Source of the DNA: Rhizophagus sp. LPA8_4_AMF
Lineage: Eukaryota > Glomeromycota > Glomeromycetes > Glomerales > Glomeraceae
Assembly (NCBI GenBank): GCA_021464525.1
Contig: JADRCO010000931.1
Location: 1 to 24,510 of the forward strand
Reading direction: 5' to 3'
DNA: 24,510 nucleotides
The notes below the pieces were generated by a model. That model did not search any database, had not been told where the DNA came from, and was given only the letters and a program-made list of their open reading frames with translations. This document shows positions 10,011 to 20,000 of this stretch, in pieces. Within the stretch, counting starts at the first letter, position 1. Each line of letters begins with the position of its first letter. The position numbers and the translations under genes are program-made.

Positions 10011-10400
10011 AGCTATACAAGCAACGAGTGTGGCATGTAAGCAAACCTTCTCTGTATATTACTAAAACAAGAAATCGGTTTAATCCAGAAACAGCAAGGG
10101 CAGATTGAAAACGGAGGGGTACATTAGAAAAAGATGTAGTAAATCTTATTTAAATTTTATTTTTTTTACTATAATAAATTCATTAATAAAGTTATGCAAT
10201 TAATAACATTTATAAATTTTTTAATTTAATGTAAAAACTGTTTATAAACTGAGTTTAAGAAAAGTTTTAAACCAGTTCAGAAACTGAATTCAAACCAATA
10301 TAAAAAAACTTAGTTTCTCGGATTGTAAGAAGTAACCGAGCTGAGACTGAGCCTAAACTGCAAAAAAAACCGAGCAGTGTGATCCCTAAGTATTAGTGTT
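10011..10400. other. AT-rich spacer with a repeat-like block
   Basis: No gene. Between about 10261 and 10396 the minus strand carries several 'CAGTTT' / 'CGGTTT' words and begins 'GGGATCACACTGCTCGG', which looks like one end of a non-autonomous DNA transposon. The other end was not found. Confidence 0.35.
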
Positions 10401-11440
10401 AAAAAAAATTAATCCGCTTAATATATTTCGTAAATCATCATATCAGTCCGCACTCCGCAGAATTGAATCGGATAACCTGATTGGCGATGGCTAAAAAAAT
10501 CGAAGAACAATCGTCGTAAGACAATGGATAAGTTTACTACTAACCCCACGCAGTATATGTCACTATGTAATCCGGCCAAGTATATGCACATATTTGATAG
10601 GGCAACAGGTTTATTACGGTCAAGAATATAAGGCAAGATAGAGTAGTAGGCGTGTTCGATTATCCTGAGCTTTATGAATATTAAACAGCCTCTGATATAA
10701 ATCTTATCAGCAAGAGCTTTCTCGATAAACATGAAATAAAATACATTAAACCACGCGAATCTGACAGAAGGTTATATAGACTGCCTAGAATTGTCCTTTT
10801 GTTATAGAGGAAAAGATGAGATTATATCCGGAAGCGACGTGGAACGTGAGTAGTTAAATGATTTCGTGGTGGTAAAAGGGCTTACAACTGTTTGCAAAGC
10901 CAGACCTTGTATTTGGATTCTCATGGTTACGTGAATCAAAGGCTGATATACGGAGGATAACAATCTATGGTAATTTTGTACCATTTGCGAGGATAAAACT
11001 GCGACTTACGTCACCTCCGAACCACTATTAACTTGTCCGCGGCAGTAATCATCGCCCGGAGCATTAATTTTTGTTGAGCCGGAGGAATCTGACCACGAGA
11101 CATGTGAGTTGGCTGTGTTTGTGCGACAGAAAAAAATCGAAAGAAATAAATACGCTAACTGCCACCTCTACCTTATTTCCCATACAAACGCGATAGGAAT
11201 GTGAAAATGCCTTCTTACAAGGCAGGGCCCACCGTATAGTTAAATATTAGCGTTAAAACCATATGTTCTGAAGTGCTGGGGGACTTTGCAATTCCGAGAT
11301 CAACACGAGTTAGCGTCTTGTAGTGGAGATCGCTAAACTAAAAGGAATCAAGATTACGAATTCATGTACTTTCAAAGGTTTCTTGGCATCATAAGATAAC
11401 GATAAACATCTTACTTATCTTCGGCGTTCGGTCTTTATTC
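10401..11440. other. GC-richer segment of unknown origin
   Basis: Base composition shifts abruptly from the AT-rich background to a much more balanced one (for example 11020-11100). The longest open frames (minus 10418-10732, 104 aa; minus 10802-10984, 60 aa) show no family signature and look like chance ORFs. The stretch may be the remains of a gene or element related to the GC-richer genes that follow. Confidence 0.4.
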
Positions 11441-11451
11441 CGCGAGCTCCA

Positions 11452-11460
11452 GTATATAAA
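11452..11460 (+). promoter_or_regulatory. TATA box (core promoter candidate)
   Basis: 'TATATAAAG' stands out in a GC-richer context. About 35 bases downstream is 'tcagtcagccttctcgcg', a plausible initiator region, and 50 bases downstream begins a good intron donor, so this looks like the core promoter of the small gene at 11570. Confidence 0.5.
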
Positions 11461-11510
11461 GCGTGAGGTGACTGGTAGAAGTTCAGTCAGCCTTCTCGCG
11501 AAAAAATAAG

Positions 11511-11565
11511 GTGCGTATATGTTATGTAAGAGGTTATGATTTCATGCGAATAATTTCTCACTCAG
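11511..11565 (+). other. Probable 5'UTR intron (55 bp)
   Basis: 'AATAAG|GTGCGTATATG' (donor) to 'TTTCTCACTCAG|GGC' (acceptor), both close to consensus and of typical length for this genome. It ends four bases before the ATG at 11570. Confidence 0.5.
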
Positions 11566-11569
11566 GGCT

Positions 11570-11758
11570 ATGCATTTAAGGAAGCAAGATGTCCGATATT
11601 ACTCTCAACTGTCTTATATTCCTTGTGGACAACTTCATGGTCTTGAGTTACAGTTTGCAGGAGTCAAGCAGTTAGCACACTTGAAGCTGCAATTCAAAGC
11701 AATTTCATCTGAAAATTTACCTTATGACTTTCCTACGTTAGATTATTATCAATATTGA
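11570..11758 (+). CDS. Short hypothetical protein (62 aa)
   Basis: The ATG lies just after the acceptor of a predicted 5'UTR intron and about 115 bases after a TATA box. The product ('MHLRKQDVRYYSQ' ... 'HLKLQFKAISSENLPYDF') has no recognised domain, signal peptide or membrane segment. The promoter-intron-ATG arrangement is gene-like. The coding part switches to AT-rich DNA near its 3' end, so the protein may be the truncated start of a longer one. Confidence 0.4.
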   Translation: MHLRKQDVRYYSQLSYIPCGQLHGLELQFAGVKQLAHLKLQFKAISSENLPYDFPTLDYYQY

Positions 11759-11959
11759 TATAACGCCAAACTTTCTAAAAATTTTATTGTAAAACTATTA
11801 TTGCAACATTGAAGTGATAATTTAATTATAGTTTATTATTTAAATTATCACTTATATATTTTAATACTAAATTTGCATTGAACTTTTCAAAACCCTACGT
11901 TAATTTAATATTAAAAAATTATTTTATTTAAATTGAATTTACTTAAGGAAAATTTTGAG

Positions 11960-12109
11960 ATGTTGGAGGCACCCTTTAATAATGTTCGCTTAGACATTCG
12001 CCAAGCTCCCGACGGGACGCTTATGCAACCGCAGGCTTTAATTTCATCTTTTAATGAGGAACCTCGAGCGGACTATTACCATGTCGTTTTACGTCCCCTG
12101 ATAGAATAG
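11960..12109 (+). CDS. Short hypothetical protein (49 aa)
   Basis: ATG-to-TAG ORF with strikingly balanced base composition against its AT-rich left flank ('RQAPDGTLMQPQALISSF', 'RADYYHVVLRPLIE'). No family recognised. A GC hairpin lies 50 bases after the stop, as would fit a 3' end. It may be the last exon of a decayed gene that began at 11570, but the intervening 200 bases are low-complexity DNA. Confidence 0.35.
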   Translation: MLEAPFNNVRLDIRQAPDGTLMQPQALISSFNEEPRADYYHVVLRPLIE

Positions 12110-12158
12110 TTTTCTGTATTAAATAATAACATATATTCGCAATTTTTATGTACTGTAA

Positions 12159-12171
12159 GCCGGCCTCCGGC
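12159..12171. terminator. GC hairpin in a putative 3' end
   Basis: GCCGG-CCT-CCGGC, a five-pair GC stem with a three-base loop, followed by 'aacgatttattttatt' and AATAAAG at about 12190. It may act in 3'-end formation; this is an inference from position only. Confidence 0.35.
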
Positions 12172-12388
12172 AACGATTTATTTTATTAAATAAAGAATTG
12201 TTATACTGCTGCTTCTCTTTGCTCGTATGATATTCTTTTGATAAATATCACGTGTGATGGTGTACGTCTGTGCGACGTAAAATCCTATATTAACGCCCAT
12301 TTTTCCCAGAAATATTTTTATTCCACATCGGTCTCACTCCGAACGTAACACATTTTTTTCCTCGAGCCAAACAGCCTATAAAGGCACT

Positions 12389-13427
12389 ATGTCTGAAACT
12401 AATACACCTGCCTCTACTTCTGCTACTGCCGCTGGAAATGATTCGCGGACAAAAATATAATACGGCTGAACTTATCGAGTTTTTGCGTAAGAAAGAAGAC
12501 TTGGGACTTGACGATGATGACTCGGAAATAATACGCAAGCAGAAGTTTAATGGCCGTGACTTCTTTGACTTGACCGAAGAAAAGCTTGAGAATGGGGAAT
12601 GCCGGGTGGACCAGCTTTGAGATTTGTAAAGTTCGTCAAGGAGTGTAAGGATAAGAAGTTGCGCCCGTTCTCCTCGTACCGAAGTTTGAAGGAAGTGTTA
12701 GTGAATATGGTATTGACTCCAATGGCACAGACATCATCCCGCCTTTTTCGTTACAGACTCATAAGACAGGATTCCAACGAGACTTCGAGCATTGGAAGCG
12801 ATATATAATGAGTAAGTCGTAGAAATTCTTCATTCCGCGGTAAATATAACAAGGGACGCAACAGGAAAGGATTTAAGTATGAGACCTGAATACGAAGTAA
12901 TAGTAATAGGTGATGAAAGCACGGGACGGGGTGATTATGCGATCAAGGTGAGTGAAGTGAGAAGCTTCATCACACTTTTTGCCGTTAACTATACTAACGC
13001 CATATTTTTATTCTCAGGATGCCGAGAACGTTATTTGCATCACGGAGGACAAACCACAGCGGAATGTAATCGAAGGATTCGCTCAGAATATCAAACAGCT
13101 CGAGAGTTCGTATGAAACGAACAAGATAAAGCGAAAGCGGGAAATGGGGATGACTATGACTATTTCTATGGGATTGTAACAACAGCTCGGGATTGGCACT
13201 TCCTGCTTTACATACCTGGAACAATTTCGCAAGGTAGCAAACTAACGTTAAGCATAGAATTTTCCGAAGATGCTTTGGATAAGAAGTCCGCGGAATATCA
13301 AACGCTGCATAATGGTGTGAAGTAGGTTTTAAGTGTGGTGGTAGCGATAATAAAGGATAGGGCGTGCGCGGAGGAAGAACCTGATAGGAAGAGGGCGAGG
13401 GTAGAGGAATGTCGTTCAAAAAGATAA
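12389..13427 (+). pseudogene. SAM domain plus PD-(D/E)XK-like nuclease protein, decayed
   Basis: The start 'MSETNTPASTSATAAGN' (12389) is typical of a large Rhizophagus family. After a first frameshift (about 12450) comes a SAM-like segment 'YNTAELIEFLRKKEDLGLD' and 'NGRDFFDLTEEKLENG' (12458-12598). A second shift leads to 'PALRFVKFVKECKDKK' and 'PFSSYRSLKEVL' (12610-12693). A third, near 12698, leads to 'YGIDSNGTDIIPPFSLQTH'. The nuclease-like half has 'GRGDYAIK', an intron of about 70 bp (GTGAGT...TTCTCAG, 12948-13018), then 'DAENVICITEDKP' (D and E-x-K in a restriction-endonuclease-like order). After another shift it continues through 'DYFYGIVTTARDWHFLLY' to a stop after 'LHNGVK' and the tail 'DRKRARVEECRSK'. 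At least four shifts and one stop: not functional. A role as a host-directed or genome nuclease is unproven. Confidence 0.75.
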
Positions 13428-13458
13428 TCGTGTATATTAGCATAGACATCGTGTATCA

Positions 13459-13472
13459 CGGGCTACGTCCCG
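13459..13472. terminator. Short GC hairpin after the SAM/nuclease relic
   Basis: CGGG-CTACGT-CCCG about 30 bases past the relic's last codons, followed by a T-rich run. Its position resembles the hairpin at 12159-12171. It may mark a 3' end, but the stem has only four pairs. Confidence 0.25.
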
Positions 13473-13570
13473 AACCTTTGTATTTGTTTTTTTCTCTCTA
13501 TTAATAAAGCGAGACTTTGCATTCGCCACATAACATTGAACAAATTCCTGTCGAGTGTAAAATTTCCTTA

Positions 13571-13915
13571 ATGTCGGTTAGCGAAGGTAACCCATCCAAA
13601 CTTGATTTATTGAGACAGCGCAACGCTGAGCTTGTGGCTGAGCGCGAAAAATGGAGTATACACGCTTCTTTATTTGAGGAAAATATTTCCGAGCTTAGGA
13701 AGAAGAATGGTGTCCTCGAGGCTGAGAATTTCGATATTAAACGCGAGGTAGCGAATCTCAGGAAGGAACATGGGAGCAGAATCGAGAATGTCAAATCCAG
13801 ACTCGCGAAAGTGGAACAGGGTTCTTCGGCAGTGGATACTCACGATTTTTATTTCAAGAACCTTATCAAGTCATATATTATTTTAACATATGTCTCGACA
13901 AGATTCTTGAATTAA
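13571..13915 (+). CDS. Coiled-coil protein, 3'-truncated and chimeric
   Basis: The preferred start is 13571 ('MSVSEGNPSKLDLLRQRNAE'), because proteins of this Rhizophagus family begin 'M S . . E G N P S K L D S L . Q R'. The ATG at 13517 in the same frame would add 18 residues. The chain is a nearly continuous heptad coiled coil ('ELRKKNGVLEAENFDIKREV', 'LRKEHGSRIENVKSRLAKV') to about 'VEQGSSAVD'. At about 13850-13885 the sequence turns abruptly AT-rich and becomes an F-box gene fragment in another frame, so the last 20 residues are not native. Family members usually continue with more coil and a disordered tail. Probably a dead 5' fragment, though its frame is intact. Confidence 0.6.
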   Translation: MSVSEGNPSKLDLLRQRNAELVAEREKWSIHASLFEENISELRKKNGVLEAENFDIKREVANLRKEHGSRIENVKSRLAKVEQGSSAVDTHDFYFKNLIKSYIILTYVSTRFLN

Positions 13916-14150
13916 TTTTACAGAATATAAATTTTATTCACAATATTAGAAATTTGAAACTTTATATCGACGATTACGAAGAATTTAAATTAATTAAAAG
14001 TCGTATATCACAAGTAATTAATTTATATTAAGAAATTTTAATAGCATTATTATTATTAAAGGAATATAATTATTGATGTTAATAGTATTAAAGAAATACT
14101 TGAATCGTTAAATAATTTAAATATTTCACATCTTTTAATAGGATTATTGA
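13882..14150 (+). pseudogene. F-box/LRR gene fragment
   Basis: 'LDKILELILQNINFIHNIRN' and 'LKLYIDDYEEFKLIKSRI' (13887-14015) align with 'FDKILESILQNTNFIHNIKN' and 'LKLYISNYNENTVIKNRI' of the intact F-box protein at 6887-8455 (there at about 7380-7500), with DNA similarity obvious by eye. It then stops after 'VINLY'. Further weak similarity continues ('INVNSIKEILESLNNL', about 14070-14125). No F-box is present. The fragment is fused to the coiled-coil gene upstream. Confidence 0.65.
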
Positions 14151-14284
14151 AAAAAAATGACCTGCAGGAAATATAGATAATCATTTGGAAATTGTTAAAT
14201 TTGTCGATATTATTCCTCTTTATAAAGTTCTTGAAACAAAACAACAAAGGAAAATAGATAAAATATTATTGGGAATAATCAAAA

Positions 14285-15010
14285 TATGGAAGTTACAAAT
14301 GGTTTCAGTCTTTTAATTGGTGAAATTGATAATATATCAAAAAAAAAAATAAAAAATAAAAGTTCCTATGAAAATTCTCAGAGATTTGTAAGATATTGAT
14401 TGATCGAGTTAGTACTGTAGAGGTTGCGATTAATGAATCAAGATTGATCGGACATATTATAAGCCCCTTAATAATTTTGCAAGTTGCGTAAAAAAGATTA
14501 TTATTAACGATATTTTTCAATTATCAAAGTTTAAAAAGCTTTCTTCAAGTGATATTAAAGAAAAGTTCCAAGAGACTGCCAAAGAATTTTTGATAGTTGC
14601 ATAAGTGATCTGAATCTGCCAACGTCCATCACTACAAATGAACCAATTGTAAGAGATATCTGTCGTGGTTTAGAGTACAAATATTCTTCATGATTTAAGA
14701 TGCAAAAATATTCTGATTGTTGAAAAAATGCAAGCTATAATCGCAAACTTTGATTTTTTTCATGGAATCAATGCTTCTATTCACGTTCATTCTGATGATG
14801 TAGTGCAATGATCAGCTCCTGAGAAATTAAGATGTATTTCAGATAAAAAACAAGAAGTATCATTTATACTGAAATGTGAAATTTTTAGTTTTGGAATGCT
14901 TCCGTCTTTGGGAACTTGGTTTTCAAAATACTTGCTTATCCATATATGAAGAAAATTTCAGGCTTCAGTCTAAGCTAAACGGTATAATGGGCTTATTCTA
15001 CTATGATTTT
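14285..15010 (+). pseudogene. Kinase with N-terminal helical bundle, decayed
   Basis: Pieces in order. 'FSLLIGEIDNIS', 'LIDRVSTVEVAINESRLI' and 'FQLSKFKKLSSSDIKEKF' (14310-14570) match the N-terminal four-helix-bundle region found in many Rhizophagus kinases ('..LIDRV.AAE.AV..L..', '..QM.GL.KYI.A.SIEK.F'). Then 'IVRDICRGLEY', 'ILHDLRCKNILI' (HRD loop without the arginine, about 14683-14720), 'AIIANFDFF' (where DFG belongs, about 14735), 'SAPEKLR' after a TGA replacing the preceding tryptophan (about 14812), and 'CEIFSFGML' with a shift into 'LWELGFQ' (14873-14925). The glycine loop and VAxK are missing, so most of the N-lobe is deleted. Not functional. Confidence 0.65.
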
Positions 15011-16259
15011 ATAAATGTACATGTTTCATATCTAATAAAAATGGTCCATTTAGGAAAGAAAAAAAATTTAGTTATAAATATATTCTTTAACATAATTAGT
15101 ATGAATAAACAATTCATAAATTATAAATCGTTAGATATTTGTAATGATTTGATTATAATTTGATCAAAAAATAATTTTGAATGGTTTATTTACATTCTAT
15201 GTAAGAAGTATTTACATTTTTACAAACTATCATTCCTCGGCTAATAAGGCTCGTTTACTCTTTTATATGTAAAAATTATTTATGAATATTGTATATGATA
15301 AAAGCGAGGACGCAGGCTTCGTTAATGATTAGTATAATAAATTTAAATATTTATATTACATTTTAAAGGTTTATACGTATCTAAAAAATTATCTTATTCA
15401 TTTTTGCGAAGATTTTAGCCAATATTATGTTATAAACCATTAGTATTGTTCTCCTTTTTTATAAAAAAAAACTGAAAATCGGTCAAAGCTGTGAATTATA
15501 AAAAAAGAAATATATAAATTAACGAATGAAAATGTAACCAAATATAAAGAATATAAATTGTAATTTGAAGAAAATTTTAAAGATTTAAAATATGTAAAAA
15601 AAATATTTAAAGAATGACTTAATTCATTACTAAAAATAGTAAAAAATTTTAATACCGTATCCATTAGTGAATGAATTGGCCAACTCGATCACGTTTTCGT
15701 TTAATTTATCTCATATAATAATCAATCATGTGTTCGATCACTGATTGATCACTGCTGTACGAGCCTAGACTCGAACCAATCAATGATTAGCTCAATCAAC
15801 CTTTTATAGGTATATCTAAATATTGAGAAAATAAATTGTTAATTTGATTTTTTAGTTTAATAACAGATAATTATTTATGCTTTAATTGAAGCAATCCTGC
15901 TATGGTCTTCAATTCTTGCTGAATCTAAAATAATAAATAGTAATACATGTCGTAGATAGATGATTGGAATATATTTAAGATCATAATATTTTTATAAATG
16001 CCATTTTAATAGTATGATTTTTAAAACTTTATAATTTATATATAAATTTATTTAACGAATTGAAATGTTCAATACGAATATCACTGGATAATTTTGAATT
16101 TGTTCAATTACAAACTGATTTTATTTGTGTAAAAAAAAAATCTTTACATGTACTCTATAATCAGTGTTGAACAAAAACTACATAATATTACATTTTAATG
16201 ATATAACTCAAATATATATAAGAATTAAAGTCACATGGGAAGACGAAATGTTGATTAAT
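15011..16259. other. AT-rich spacer, no gene seen
   Basis: Low-complexity AT-rich DNA with only chance ORFs. Around 15730-15800 there are several 'TGATTGATCACT'-like words and 'cctagactcgaacc', but no tRNA can be folded from them. The last ~200 bases would be the 3'UTR of the minus-strand kinase gene ending at 16260. Confidence 0.6.
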
Positions 16260-17075
16260 TTATTCAACAATTGCGCAGTCTGAACAATTAGAGTTACATT
16301 GTTTTAAAAGATTTTTTGTATAAGGATTAAGTATTCGAGATGTATAAATAGCTTGCGGATGAATTATTAATGGATTTCTTTTAGAAAGATTTGATTTTCG
16401 ATAATTTTCAACACATTCAAAATCAATATTTTTCCAAAGACGTATTTGATCGCTTATTTGTGCTGCATTTGGTCTATTATTTGGATTTGAATCCCAGCAT
16501 TTTTTCATTAACTCAATATAAGATTTTGGCGCTTCTAATTCATTTAATTTGGGTCTAACTTCTTCACATATATCTAATGCCAAAAATTCATCATGCGCAC
16601 GATCAGCAAAAGGTTGTCTTCCAGTTGCTATAAAATACATAACCGTTCCAAAGCTATAAATGTCCGCTGCTTGAGTATAAAGATTTCCTCTTAATACTTC
16701 AGGAGCTACATAAGGCATAACTCCATATATTTTTTCTTCATCAATATTATCAACTTCTCCACATAATCCCATATCTGAAATACGCGTATATTCAACAATA
16801 TCACTAGTACTCCTAAAAAGAAATAATATGTTGCTTGTATGGAGATCATGATGTACCTTCCTTTTCTGATGAATTTCCTTGAGTCCATTAATAATATTAT
16901 TTAATACTTTTATTTTATTTGTCCAATCAAAACTTTCATAATTTCTATTTATCCATTTATTAAAGTCACCACCTTCTGCATATTGAAGCACCATAATATA
17001 ATTTTTAGTATTCGGATTTTGTGATATTCCATGTATTCTAAGAATATTAAGACTATCAATTGAATATTCTTTAGC
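16260..17075 (-). CDS. Exon E1: kinase beta4-beta5, hinge and full C-lobe (terminal exon)
   Basis: 271 codons then stop. It begins after TTTAATAG at 'AKEYSIDSLNILRIHGISQN' (beta4-beta5), then 'YIMVLQYAEGGDFNKWI' (hinge, helix D). The catalytic loop is 'VHHDLHTSN': the HRD arginine is histidine, but the catalytic Asp (residue ~77) and Asn (~82) are kept. The metal motif is 'SDMGLCGEV' (DMG for DFG, Asp ~101), the APE motif is intact (~124) and the helix F block is 'ADIYSFGTVMYF'. The 'CWDSNPNNRP' end of the domain and a short 'YTSRILNPYTKNLLKQ' tail follow. All residues the C-lobe contributes to catalysis are present, so an active Ser/Thr/Tyr-type kinase is expected when it is joined to a sound N-lobe exon. 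Confidence 0.9.
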   Translation of the reverse strand, partial: AKEYSIDSLNILRIHGISQNPNTKNYIMVLQYAEGGDFNKWINRNYESFDWTNKIKVLNNIINGLKEIHQKRKVHHDLHTSNILFLFRSTSDIVEYTRISDMGLCGEVDNIDEEKIYGVMPYVAPEVLRGNLYTQAADIYSFGTVMYFIATGRQPFADRAHDEFLALDICEEVRPKLNELEAPKSYIELMKKCWDSNPNNRPNAAQISDQIRLWKNIDFECVENYRKSNLSKRNPLIIHPQAIYTSRILNPYTKNLLKQCNSNCSDCAIVE

Positions 17076-20000
17076 CTATTAAACAAGAAAATGTAATTGT
17101 CATATTTAAAATTTTTTAAAATCAATGTCCTAAAAAGATGTTTTACATACAGTACCTCATTTAGAAATTTCTCATTAATGTTTAGTGAATTATGTAAGCA
17201 TTTCAAAGCAACCTTTTTATTTATTTTTCTCGTCCATTCCATTTTATAATCATCAAAATATAACGGACCATCTTTCCATATTGCTGAATATACTGTAGAA
17301 AAACCTCCTTCTCCTATTTCTTTAATATCATTAAATTGATTATATGGGACCCATTCAAAAACTATATCATAATGATAATTAACTTTTAATTGCATTTGTT
17401 GAATAAAGTCAATGACTTTTTCATTAGTTGGCAAATTATAAAACGCATATCTTTCATGAATATCAAATAACTGAAAAACTATAATATAGTCTTTCGTATC
17501 TGGATTTTGAGATATTCCATACACTTCAAGAACCATCCTATTTTTATCAGTTGTATATGCTTTAACCTATTAAAATAAAAAAAATTAAAATACAATCAGA
17601 AAATTTTTTTAGATCAGAATTTAAGTTCATACCACATTCAAGAATTCAAATTCTCTAGCCTTTAAACATTTCAAAACAACTTTTTTATCTGATTCTCTAA
17701 TCCACTTCTCACTATTCTTATGATCATAATATAATGGACCACCCTTCCATGTTGCTAAATATACTGAAGAATAACCAATTTTGCTTATTTTTTTAACATT
17801 ATTAAATTTATTGTATGATACCCACTCAATTATTGTATCATTCCAATTATTAATTTTTAATTGCATTTTTTGAATAAAACGATCTATTAGTATGTTAGTA
17901 CTAGTCCAGTTTTTAAAATTTTTTTCTAGACAACTTATTTGACAAGGTTTACACCATTCATATGTTAAATTTGTATACTTAATTAAGCATTTTTCACAAT
18001 ATCTCTTACTATATTCACTTTGAAGAATTATTATGTAATCATTTGTATTAGGATTCTGAGATATTCCATATACTTGAATATTACAATTATAAGTGAATGC
18101 TAAATGTGTTCTAATCTATTTATAAAGAAAAAGATGTTACTATTTAGCATTAATTTTGAATTAAGGTTATATTAAATAAACTATCATACCTTATCTAAAA
18201 ATTCATCAATATTATTTTTTGAATTATATAAGTATTTCAAGGTAATTTCTGTATTTGATTTTCTTGTCCATTCCTTTTTGTTATCATCAAAATATAATGG
18301 ACCATCTCCCCATACTGCTGAATATACTGTAGAAAAACTTCCTTTTCCTATTTTTTTAATATAACTAAATCGATTATCTGATACCCATTCAAATACTACA
18401 TCATAATGATAATTAACTTTTAATTGCATTTGTTGAATAAAATCAATTACTTTTTCATTAGTTGGCAAATTATAAAACCAATATGAAAAAAATTTCTTTG
18501 TATATATTTCATAAATTTCAGTCATCTTATTACAATGAAGAACTATAATATAGTCTTTTGTTTCTGGATTTTGAGATATTCCATATACTTTAAAAATAAT
18601 TCTATCTTTATCTGTTAAGTATACTTTGACCTATTAAATATAAAAAAATTAACATTATATAATTAGAATATTTTAGATGAAAGTTTAAATTACATACCAT
18701 ATTTAAAAATTCACTTGTAATTAAGCACTTTAAAATGACATTTTTATCTGCTTTTCTTATCCACTTCTTACTATTGTGATCATAATATAATGGACCACCC
18801 TTCCATATTGCTGAATATACTGAAGAATAACTGCTTTTATCTGTTTCTTTAACATCTTCAAAATTACTGTATGGTATCCACTCAAATACTGTATCATTCC
18901 AACTATTAATTTTTAATTGCATTTTTTGAATAAAATCATTAATTTGTTCATTTCCATCAGCCCATTCCATAAAATTTTTTTTGAAATTATTTATTTGACA
19001 CAATTTGCACCATTTATATTTTGCATTTGTATATTCCTCATCACATTCTTCACAATATTTTGTACCATATTCTGTACAATATTTTTCCTGGAGAATCATT
19101 ATAAAATCTTCTGTATTTGGATTTTGAGATATGCCATATATTTTACTATTACCCGTATATGTATTAACCTATTTAAATATAAAAATTATTAAAAAAAAAT
19201 ATATTAATTAAGTTTACAAAAGGACTTCATACCTTATTTAAAAATCTATTGATAATAGTTTGTAAATTGTATATATTATAATGTAAACATTTTAAGGCAA
19301 CCTTTTTTTCTGATACTCTTATTAATTCCATTTTATTATTATCATAATGTAATGGACCATCTTTCCATATTGCTGAATATACTGTAAAGTAACTACCTTT
19401 ACCTATTTCTTTGATATTATTAAACTGGTTATATGGAATCCATTCAAATATAATATCATTAAAATCATTAATTTTTAATTGCTTTTCTTGAATAAAATTA
19501 TCAATTTTCCTATTTTTACAAGTCCAATATCTAAAATTATTTTTTAGATAATTTATTTGGCATGGTTTACACCATTTATTTTCTATATCTGTATATTTTC
19601 CAATACACTGTTTGCAATAGCTTTTGCCATATTCTTTATAATATTTATCTTGAAGGATAATGATATAATTTCCTGTATCTGGGTTTTGAGATATTCCATA
19701 AGTTTTATAAATAATATTATCCTTATTTGTTAAAAAATTTTTAACCTATAAATATATAAAAAAATTCTGTATATTAAAAAGAGATATTTAAGTTAAATTT
19801 ACAAAGTTCATTTACTCATACCTTATTTATAAATTCATTGATATTACTTTGTGAGTTATGTAAGCATTTCAAAGTAATTTTTTTATTTGACTTCCTTATC
19901 AATTCATCTTTATTATAATTGTAATACAATGGTCCATCTTTCCATATTGCTGAATATATTGTAATATCATTTCTACTATCACTTCCTATTTTTTTGACTT

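Noticed and set aside
10418-10984. Two minus-strand ORFs of 104 and 60 aa
   Set aside because: No family signature and no splice or promoter context; longer chance ORFs are expected where the DNA is less AT-rich.
12290-12538. Minus-strand serine-rich ORF across the SAM-family start
   Set aside because: Antisense to the recognisable SAM segment; a composition artefact.
12994-13794. Minus-strand ORFs (12994-13449, 13501-13794)
   Set aside because: Both are antisense to recognisable plus-strand gene relics (nuclease half, coiled coil) and show no motif of their own.
14056-14520. Minus-strand ORFs of 63 and 71 aa
   Set aside because: Antisense to the F-box and kinase relics; Phe/Asn/Ile-rich low-complexity products.
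15440-15664. 74-aa minus-strand ORF in the AT-rich spacer
   Set aside because: Composition is almost only F, Y, S, N, L and I; no upstream signals and no homologous module.
15675-15800. tRNA-like or SINE-like segment ('ggttcgagtctagg' on the minus strand)
   Set aside because: A B-box-like word is present, but no acceptor stem, anticodon arm or A box could be placed around it.
16706-16888. 60-aa minus-strand ORF inside E1
   Set aside because: It overlaps the kinase C-lobe in another frame and has no domain; a shadow ORF.
18917-19192. 91-aa plus-strand ORF opposite E5
   Set aside because: Hydrophobic antisense shadow of the E5 exon, driven by AT-rich codons.
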